The position numbers and the translations under genes are program-made. 64,000 nucleotides of DNA. Source: an uncultured bacterium. Its GTDB lineage: Bacteria; Cyanobacteriota; Vampirovibrionia; Gastranaerophilales; Gastranaerophilaceae. The DNA lies in the NCBI GenBank assembly GCA_949296355.1, contig CASFPS010000006.1:1-64000 (forward strand), read 5' to 3'. Below are positions 58,281-64,000 of this stretch, piece by piece. A model generated the notes under the pieces. It was not told the DNA's origin. It did no database searches and was given only the letters and a program-made list of their open reading frames with translations. The stretch's first letter is position 1. The number at the start of each line of letters is the position of its first letter.

Positions 58281-60107
58281 TTAATATCTTCCGACCTGAT
58301 TTCTTCCGTGTTCTTTTGCGTAGTATAAGCCCTTATCCGCCCATTCAATTAAATCCTGCGGTGTCTGCGCGTTATCAGGGAAAGTTGAAACACCGAGACT
58401 TATCGTAACATTTACTTTGTCAACAGGTGTAAGGTGGAACGGAGTATCAGCAACCGCTTTACATATTCTGTTTGCATTGAATAAAGCATCTTCGGCTGAG
58501 GTATTAGGAAGAATAATCGTCATCTCTTCGCCGCCGTATCTGCAAACATAATCTGTTGCACGGGAATTGTTTTTAAGAATCTTTGCAACCTGTCTTAGTA
58601 CAGCGTCACCTGCTTGATGCCCGTATGTATCGTTGAATTTCTTGAAGAAATCAATATCAATTATAATTAATGAAAACGGCTGGTTGTATCTTCTTGCAAT
58701 ATCTATTTGTTTTCTCAAAGTATCCTGAAAATATCTGTGGTTATAAAGTTCTGTTAATCCGTCTATTGTTGCAAGTTTGTACTGATATTCAAAATCGCGT
58801 GCTTTCATTAGGTATTTTGCGAGGAATGAGAGCGCAAACGCTGCCATTATTGCAATAACAGGAAGCACTATCGGAATCCAGAGGTTGTAAAGTTCCATGG
58901 CATAATAAGATATAAATAAGTATGCAATTGCAAAGAGGGTTGTGGATAGAAATGCAAAGACCGTAGAGGTTGAGAGCATTACAATTGCTCCTACTATTAC
59001 AACAACTCCCGCAAGAATCAAAATGTCTACAATGCTGCTTGTTTTTTGTATAAAGTTATTATCCAGCATATTGTTGAAGAAAGTTGCGTGGACTTCAACA
59101 CCCGGATATACACCTTCCTGAACCGGAACGGATTTTGTATCGTGAAGGCTTGTTGCGGTTGTACCGATTATTATAATTTTGTCTTTAAAATCAAAATTTG
59201 TAATATTTTGTTTTCCGCCGTTTTCCATATCTTTAATAACTTTGTACATAGGAATAATTGTATGTGTTCCGCTCGGTCCGTACCAGTTTAATATAGCGTC
59301 GCCTTCTTTTGTAAGCGGGATATTTGTTCCGAAAGTTTCAAGATTAGAGTTTGAATTTATCACAAAACTTGTTTCATTTTTTTGTGCAAGATAATCTGCT
59401 CCGGCTTTGAATGTCAGATAAGGATAAAATTTATCCTTATACACCATAACAGGTGCAACATTTCTGATAATACCGTCGCTGCTTCTCATAACATTTGTCA
59501 TTCCGATTTTAACTTTACCGTTAATAAGTCCGTCAAGAATCGGACGACAGTTTATAAAATTGTATTTAGATTTGAGGTCAACTTTAGATTGGTTATCTAT
59601 GTTAAGAGCGAGTCTTGCCGGCAAATCTATCGGAATTCTTACATCAGTAGGCTGATTGTCAAAATTCATTGAGGCATATACATTCTGGTACTTATTCATT
59701 GTGTCAACAAGATATTTATCAGCACCTTCAGTTGCTCTTATTGATTTTATAAACATCAGGTCAAAAAGAATTGCCTGAGGTTTCTTTTGCTCAAGATAAT
59801 TAATTAAATCTCCGTAAACATTTCTCGGAATCGGCCATTCTCCGTATTTTTCCCATAATGTTTCAAGGCTGGCATCGTCAATTGCAAGTACAACAATATC
59901 TTTGTTTGGCAAAGGACGCTTGTGTATAACCTGCAAGGACTGCCTGTAGTCAAAAGTTCTATTCTCTGCAACTTCAAAAAATGATACTATAACATTTTTT
60001 AAAGTTTTGTTGTTTTGCAAAAGTACAAAACCTATTAGTAAAGCTGCTAAAACAAGAAGCAGATATGTTCCGTAAATAAACCACTTGGTTTTAATCAAAT
60101 TCTTCAT
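58281..60107 (-). CDS. CHASE2-GGDEF diguanylate cyclase
   Basis: About 608 aa from the ATG of 60107 (MKNLIKTKWF), with GGGAGAGAG upstream; the frame extends 19 codons without support. One N-terminal helix (about 8-28), an extracytoplasmic CHASE2 domain (about 45-340: NKDIVVLAIDDASLE...FDLMF; KIIIIGTTATSLHD), then three membrane helices (about 365-435) and a GGDEF domain (about 460-608). The turn reads GGEEM, a GG(D/E)E(F) variant, with an RxxD (RATD) inhibitory site five residues upstream. A membrane receptor making c-di-GMP in response to an external ligand. Confidence 0.93.
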   Translation of the reverse strand: MKNLIKTKWFIYGTYLLLVLAALLIGFVLLQNNKTLKNVIVSFFEVAENRTFDYRQSLQVIHKRPLPNKDIVVLAIDDASLETLWEKYGEWPIPRNVYGDLINYLEQKKPQAILFDLMFIKSIRATEGADKYLVDTMNKYQNVYASMNFDNQPTDVRIPIDLPARLALNIDNQSKVDLKSKYNFINCRPILDGLINGKVKIGMTNVMRSSDGIIRNVAPVMVYKDKFYPYLTFKAGADYLAQKNETSFVINSNSNLETFGTNIPLTKEGDAILNWYGPSGTHTIIPMYKVIKDMENGGKQNITNFDFKDKIIIIGTTATSLHDTKSVPVQEGVYPGVEVHATFFNNMLDNNFIQKTSSIVDILILAGVVVIVGAIVMLSTSTVFAFLSTTLFAIAYLFISYYAMELYNLWIPIVLPVIAIMAAFALSFLAKYLMKARDFEYQYKLATIDGLTELYNHRYFQDTLRKQIDIARRYNQPFSLIIIDIDFFKKFNDTYGHQAGDAVLRQVAKILKNNSRATDYVCRYGGEEMTIILPNTSAEDALFNANRICKAVADTPFHLTPVDKVNVTISLGVSTFPDNAQTPQDLIEWADKGLYYAKEHGRNQVGRY

Positions 60108-60126
60108 TTCTCTCTCTCCCGAAAAA

Positions 60127-60288
60127 TTATATTCTAGTATAGTTAATTTTGGCTTTCTTCGCAAGAATCTTTTCAGCGAACAGATTCTTTTCTATCAAAT
60201 TATTATTGATTTTCAGCGCTTCTGTCGACTGCATTAAATCAAGCGGGTGGAGTAAATATTTCAGTAAGCATTCTTCGTGTAAATTCAT
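60127..60288 (-). CDS. Possible 53-aa protein upstream of the CHASE2 gene
   Basis: The frame from the ATG of 60288 has AAAGGA 7 bp upstream and ends 19 bp before the CHASE2 start, so it would be the first gene of a two-gene operon. The product starts MNLHEECLLKYLLHPLDLMQ and ends in a Lys-rich helix. It is small, with no recognised domain, and could be a leader peptide or a spurious frame. Confidence 0.4.
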   Translation of the reverse strand: MNLHEECLLKYLLHPLDLMQSTEALKINNNLIEKNLFAEKILAKKAKINYTRI

Positions 60289-60390
60289 AAGTTTTTCCTT
60301 TTTTGTGTGCAGCTTCATTCCCCTCTTCGGAAAGCGTCAGCAAAACGCACTTAAACTCGGGGTAATTTATATATTATTTATCGGAAAATC

Positions 60391-60418
60391 TTGACATTTC
60401 TTTAATAATTATTAAAAC
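60391..60418 (+). promoter_or_regulatory. Possible promoter of fliE-fliF
   Basis: TTGACA (60391-60396), a 16-bp spacer, and a weak TAAAAC (60413-60418), about 85 bp before the fliE start. The -10 fit is poor. Confidence 0.4.
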
Positions 60419-60502
60419 GATACTGCAGATGGTGTATTTTTTTATTAAAAACTAAAAAAATAATAAAAACTGCCGATAAATTTAATAAAAGAGGTGACTT
60501 AT

Positions 60503-60841
60503 ATGTTTAATGGTTTTTATCCGAGATATGACTTAGAAGCAAGGATTCAGCATACAAAGCTGGATAGCTGGGGAAGTATTCCGTCAGCGAGAATGAACAG
60601 GGTTGAAGAACCTGCAGTTGCAGATTTCCAGAGTGTGATGTCAGGTCTTGTGGAAAACCTTAATACAACAATGGAAGCGCCGGATAATTTGCTTAAAGAC
60701 GCTATGATGGGGTCTGAAAATGTTGATATTCACGATGTTATGGTCGCAATGTCAAAGGCAGAAATTGCAGTTAACGTAGCAACTACTGCAACCGGAAAAG
60801 TCATACAGGCGTATGATAAAATAATGCAAATTCAAATTTAG
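60503..60841 (+). CDS. fliE: FliE-like flagellar/T3SS basal-body protein
   Basis: About 112 aa from the ATG of 60503, 7 bp after GAGGTG. The C-terminal half matches FliE: VADFQSVMSGLVENLN followed by VDIHDVMVAMSKAEIAVNVATTATGKVIQAYDKIMQIQI, the helix that joins the MS ring to the rod. The N-terminal 45 residues are divergent. With fliF 52 bp downstream, this is the beginning of a flagellar-type export locus; the rest is not in the window. Confidence 0.85.
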   Translation: MFNGFYPRYDLEARIQHTKLDSWGSIPSARMNRVEEPAVADFQSVMSGLVENLNTTMEAPDNLLKDAMMGSENVDIHDVMVAMSKAEIAVNVATTATGKVIQAYDKIMQIQI

Positions 60842-60892
60842 GCTTCTCATATTGTATTGATATGTGTATAATATTATTGATAGGGCAGGAAT

Positions 60893-62560
60893 ATGGATTT
60901 TAAAAAGTTACTGGAGAATAAAATTCTTTTAGCATCAATTATCGGCGGCGTTGTGCTGCTTCTTGTCGTGTTTATAATAGTCGGTTCGATTTCTGCTTCT
61001 AAAAAATCCGGTGAACCGATTGACGTCAGCAAAGAACCTTTAAAAGAAGATGTAGATTTATTAACAACCGATAATTTAGGAAAAGCCCTTGAAATTCAAG
61101 CTTTGTTAGCAAGAAATAATATTGTAGCTTCCCGCGCTGTAGATGGTACAAAATCAGTTCTGCGTCTTAAAAAAGGCGACTGTACTCCGGGTATGAAAAA
61201 ATGTACAACCGAACAGAGAGACAGAGCTATTATGGTAATAGTAGAAAGCGGTTTGTACGACCAGAATGTCGGGTTAGAAATCTTTGATAAAGGTGATTTT
61301 ACTTCAACAAAAGAAGATAAGAGAATAAGACTTGTACGTGCCATGAACGGCGAACTTGCCCGTTTAATCAGAAGAATTGACGGTATAGAAAACGCATCTG
61401 TATTTATATCAATTCCTGAGCAGACAATGTTTTCTTCTATGCAAAAACCTGTAACTGCAACTGTTCAATTGCAGGTTGCAGTCGGCGATACACTTAGTAT
61501 GAGCACTATTAAAGCAGTTTCAAACTTGCTTCTGGGAAGCGTTTCCGGATTGAAATCCGAAAATATTTCTATTACAGACACAAACGGTCATGTCTATAAC
61601 AGTCTTATAGATGCTCAATCAGAAATGCTTGCGCGTTTGCAGGAAAATGATAAGTATATGCAGGAAAAAGTTCAGGCACAGTTAAACAGACTTATCGGTC
61701 AGGGCAAATACGTTGCAACTGTAAGTACATTCCTTAAACAGGCTCCTGTAGAAAAATTTACTATAGAATATGATCCGAACAGAAAAGCGTCAGTTACAGA
61801 GCAAACTTTCTCGGAAGGTTTGGGCGATCAGACAGTGGATACAAATAAAAACACAAATGCCGTAAGCGTTTATCTTCCAAACGGCTTGCCGGCTGGAAGC
61901 TCTGATTCTTCCCAGAACAGAAGCTATTCAAGAACTGCACGCGAAACCCAGTACGGCGTAACTAAAGTTCAGACAAATGAATACATGTCACCGGGAACTC
62001 TGGAAGAAATTTCTATTGCGGTAACACTTGAAAAAGACGCGCTTCCTGTTGAATTAACTCTTGAAGAGTTGAAAGAACTTGTTGCGCATGCAGCCAGCCC
62101 GAAAGCAGATCCTGAAAATGTAACAATTGCGTTTGCAGACTCTCTTGATCCGTTTATGGCAGGCGATAAAAATGTTAAAGCCCCTATTAAAGCAGAACAC
62201 GGCAACCCTTGGTGGCTTGCTATTGCACTCCTTGCATTTGGTCTGTTCTTCGGACATAAAGCCCTTACCCAGAAAATTAATGCAGCGAAAGCCGCACAAC
62301 AGGAAGAACTGGATAGATTAAGAGCTATGAATGAAGCTCAGGAAAAACAAATCAAGGATTTGAGCGTAAATGCTGCCGATTTAATACAGAAGCAGTCTCA
62401 ATTGCAGCAAGGTTTGCTTGAACAACAAAACAGACCGGTTTCTATTCCGACTTCAGGAGCAGAAATCAGAGAAGCTTTGAGAGAATTAAAACGTGAATTT
62501 GACGGCGTAGATGATGCTGAAGCCGGAGAAAAAATCCGCAGCTGGATTGAACAGGGATAG
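60893..62560 (+). CDS. fliF: FliF-like MS-ring protein
   Basis: A 555-aa protein with two membrane helices (about residues 12-32 and 440-457). The periplasmic part begins with a ring-building motif region (LLTTDNLGKALEIQALLARNNIVASR), then GLYDQNVGLEIFDKGDFTSTKEDKRIRLVRAMNGELARLIRRIDGIENASVFISIPEQTMF, which is the RBM2-like block. After the second helix a cytoplasmic tail of about 95 residues has a coiled coil and ends EAGEKIRSWIEQG, the FliG-binding type tail. It anchors the rotor and export gate. Divergent from enterobacterial FliF. Confidence 0.88.
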   Translation: MDFKKLLENKILLASIIGGVVLLLVVFIIVGSISASKKSGEPIDVSKEPLKEDVDLLTTDNLGKALEIQALLARNNIVASRAVDGTKSVLRLKKGDCTPGMKKCTTEQRDRAIMVIVESGLYDQNVGLEIFDKGDFTSTKEDKRIRLVRAMNGELARLIRRIDGIENASVFISIPEQTMFSSMQKPVTATVQLQVAVGDTLSMSTIKAVSNLLLGSVSGLKSENISITDTNGHVYNSLIDAQSEMLARLQENDKYMQEKVQAQLNRLIGQGKYVATVSTFLKQAPVEKFTIEYDPNRKASVTEQTFSEGLGDQTVDTNKNTNAVSVYLPNGLPAGSSDSSQNRSYSRTARETQYGVTKVQTNEYMSPGTLEEISIAVTLEKDALPVELTLEELKELVAHAASPKADPENVTIAFADSLDPFMAGDKNVKAPIKAEHGNPWWLAIALLAFGLFFGHKALTQKINAAKAAQQEELDRLRAMNEAQEKQIKDLSVNAADLIQKQSQLQQGLLEQQNRPVSIPTSGAEIREALRELKREFDGVDDAEAGEKIRSWIEQG

Positions 62561-62586
62561 TTACTTTCTCTAACTTCCGGAATTTA

Positions 62587-63138
62587 TTACAATTCGAAAA
62601 ATTCAGCCTTATCTAAAATTCTCTCGTCTCTATAGTAACTGTTATAAAGTTTTGCGCCTTTTACAATTTTGTACCATTGATTATAATTATTCATAAAATC
62701 ATCTTTGTTTTTGTTCATATAATGAATGGTTACAATCCCTTCATACCCGCGGGTTACGCGCAGAAACTCACACTGGGCTTTTACGTTTTTAAAATCATGC
62801 GTACACCGTCCGACAATTGCGTCATTAGGAGTGAGTCTTAAGGTCTTATACGGCGCTGTCGGGTTAATCCTCAAAAGCCTTGCTGTACTGTTTGTCGTAA
62901 AAACATTTACAGGAAAAGCCGAGCCGTTATATGAATGCACAACGATTGTTTCAACCCAGTCGTCCGTATACTGTCCCTTCGGCGCATACTGGAGTATTGC
63001 TTCTGTTCCGACTTTACGGTAATACACTTTTACCCAGTTCTCTCTTTCCGGAAACTTGATTATAATTGTTTCATACGCAAGCACCGGAAGGATTGCAAGA
63101 GAAAAAATTAAACTAATAAATAAAAGGGCTTTTTTCAT
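62587..63138 (-). CDS. Secreted protein of unknown function
   Basis: About 183 aa from the ATG of 63138 (MKKALLF), 9 bp after GGAG; the frame extends two codons to a TTG. Signal peptide of about 21 residues (ending LAYE). The mature part is beta-rich with many Tyr, Thr and Asn residues (ETIIIKFPERENWVKVYYRKVGTEAILQYAPKG). A Cys pair (VGRCTHDFKNVKAQCEFLRV) may form a disulfide. No family recognised. It overlaps the 3' end of the Nif3-like gene by 26 bp. Confidence 0.6.
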   Translation of the reverse strand: MKKALLFISLIFSLAILPVLAYETIIIKFPERENWVKVYYRKVGTEAILQYAPKGQYTDDWVETIVVHSYNGSAFPVNVFTTNSTARLLRINPTAPYKTLRLTPNDAIVGRCTHDFKNVKAQCEFLRVTRGYEGIVTIHYMNKNKDDFMNNYNQWYKIVKGAKLYNSYYRDERILDKAEFFEL

Positions 63139-63781
63139 CCGCAATTACTCCGTTTTCACCGACTTTTGCAATCTTTTTTAAAAGTTCCGGCGCAAAAATC
63201 TCACTCTCAAAATGTCCGATATCAAAGACAACTTTTTTAGCGTCCAAAGCTGTATGAAACTTCAAATCACCCGTTACAAACGCGTCAGTCTCTCCGATGA
63301 ATTCCGAACCAGAGCCGGCACAAAACCCGATTGTTTGTACTGTTTTTACACCAAGATTATTAATATACCTGAGCTTTGGAGAAATTTTTAATAATTTATC
63401 TCTTAATTCTTCTACCCCGATAGGATTTTCTAATTCCACAATACGTACAAAATCGTCATTGCGGGTTTTTTTGAACCCGAGTTTTTCAATAATTAAGTCG
63501 CTTGTTCCGCCTTCTGCCCTGTCTAAATTCGTATGCGCAGAATAAATATTGATATTTTTGTATTCAAAAGGAACAAAAAACAGCGGGTGGTGGGAAATTA
63601 TCATATCACACCCTTTTTGGCGCGCCTGATTTACTACATCGTCTGTTACGGTAAGAGCGAAAAGAATTTTATGAACCTCTTTTTCCTCTAAATCCACGCC
63701 CCAGCCGCTTGCGTCCCAGCTCTCCTGAGTATCTAAAGGCGCAAACTCTTCTATTCTCGTTACAATATCGTATTTATTCAA
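63113..63781 (-). CDS. Nif3-like dinuclear metal-centre protein (GTP cyclohydrolase I type 2 family)
   Basis: About 222 aa. I prefer the TTG at 63781 (L-N-K-Y-D-I-V...), since GGAGGAAG is 5 bp upstream and it overlaps the coaBC stop; a TTG at 63808 is longer and unsupported. The dinuclear metal site is visible as IISHHPLFFVPF (HH) and SAHTNLDRAEGG (H...D). FCAGSGSEFI and VFDIGHFESE are further conserved pieces (the latter carries His and Glu ligands). The family's real substrate is uncertain. Directly downstream of coaBC, probably cotranscribed. Confidence 0.88.
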   Translation of the reverse strand: MNKYDIVTRIEEFAPLDTQESWDASGWGVDLEEKEVHKILFALTVTDDVVNQARQKGCDMIISHHPLFFVPFEYKNINIYSAHTNLDRAEGGTSDLIIEKLGFKKTRNDDFVRIVELENPIGVEELRDKLLKISPKLRYINNLGVKTVQTIGFCAGSGSEFIGETDAFVTGDLKFHTALDAKKVVFDIGHFESEIFAPELLKKIAKVGENGVIADEKSPFIY

Positions 63782-64000
63782 AAACTTCCTCCAGAATACG
63801 TTTTGCAATATTTTGTTTGGTATCTTTTTTAATATGTTTTATATTTAAGTTTTTGTCAATAATGTAAACTTCGTTTTCGTCTGTATTAAATCCGATATCT
63901 TTTCTGGAAATATCGTTTGCAATCAAATAATCACACCCTTTTTTCCGTATTTTTGTTTTGGCGTTTTCGATTAAGTTCTCGCTTTCCGCGCAAAACCCGA
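63774..64000 (-). CDS. coaBC: Phosphopantothenoylcysteine synthetase/decarboxylase, C-terminal part (truncated by window)
   Basis: The minus-strand frame is open from the window edge (first full codon at 63998) to TAA at 63774-63776, about 74 codons. It reads GFCAESENLIENAKTK then GCDYLIANDISRKDIGF and DENEVYIIDK, the end of the CoaB (CTP-dependent) domain of CoaBC, which makes 4'-phosphopantetheine for coenzyme A. The stop overlaps the Nif3-like start. No anomaly visible. Confidence 0.9.
   Translation of the reverse strand, partial: GFCAESENLIENAKTKIRKKGCDYLIANDISRKDIGFNTDENEVYIIDKNLNIKHIKKDTKQNIAKRILEEVFE

Overview
The window is AT-rich bacterial chromosome, densely coded on both strands. 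My best guess for the host is a non-photosynthetic relative of the Cyanobacteria of the Gastranaerophilales / Vampirovibrionia ('Melainabacteria') type. The reasons are an 11-subunit complex I without NuoE, NuoF or NuoG (the cyanobacterial/plastid-like core), several proteins with a phenylalanine-glycine 'F-x-G' type motif near the N-terminus (a pattern I associate with that group from memory), flagellar-type FliE/FliF proteins, and cyanobacteria-like dispersed palindromes and short tandem repeats. This is inference; no rRNA marker is present.

Layout. 1-200: a left edge with nested inverted repeats (possible structured RNA). 0.2-6.9 kb: a CheD-fold deamidase-like protein, small proteins, a very large SF1 helicase with an inactive first half, a SugE/Gdx exporter, an XRE regulator and a small HAD phosphatase. 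6.9-16.8 kb: the nuoABCDHIJKLMN operon on the minus strand. 16.9-18.1 kb: two exported TPR proteins, then a repeat-packed 774-bp spacer. 18.9-23.0 kb: GH77 4-alpha-glucanotransferase and GH38 alpha-mannosidase. 23-27.6 kb: a transglycosylase-like protein, a small conserved protein, and lysA-cdaA-yitT (diaminopimelate decarboxylase, c-di-AMP synthase, YitT). 27.7-30.1 kb: a repeat-bearing secretion-substrate-like protein and an F-x-A protein. 30.2-38.1 kb: ctpA-recJ, rpsF-ssb-rpsR, a nine-HTH protein and tuf. 38-44 kb: hypotheticals, a 49-aa gene, DUF1858, NfeD/slipin, phosphohexomutase. 44-50 kb: folP, a histidine kinase, a GGDEF/HD-GYP protein and lysC. 50-56 kb: two large convergent coiled-coil/helical proteins, one with an internal lipobox. 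56-64 kb: trmFO, a repeat-packed 679-bp spacer, CHASE2-GGDEF, fliE-fliF, a secreted protein, a Nif3-like protein and the 3' end of coaBC.

The most striking structural theme is a set of dispersed repeats (a covarying palindrome, a GCAATCC/CTCGCAATGAC palindrome, CT-rich inverted repeats and heptamer/octamer tandem repeats). They fill the intergenic spaces and also appear, in frame, inside at least two coding sequences (the helicase and trmFO), probably a third (nuoM). The strongest functional surprise is the CheD-like protein, whose Thr-Cys-His spacing is exactly that of CheD, in a window with no chemotaxis genes. Both c-di-AMP (CdaA) and c-di-GMP (two GGDEF proteins, one with HD-GYP) signalling enzymes are present.
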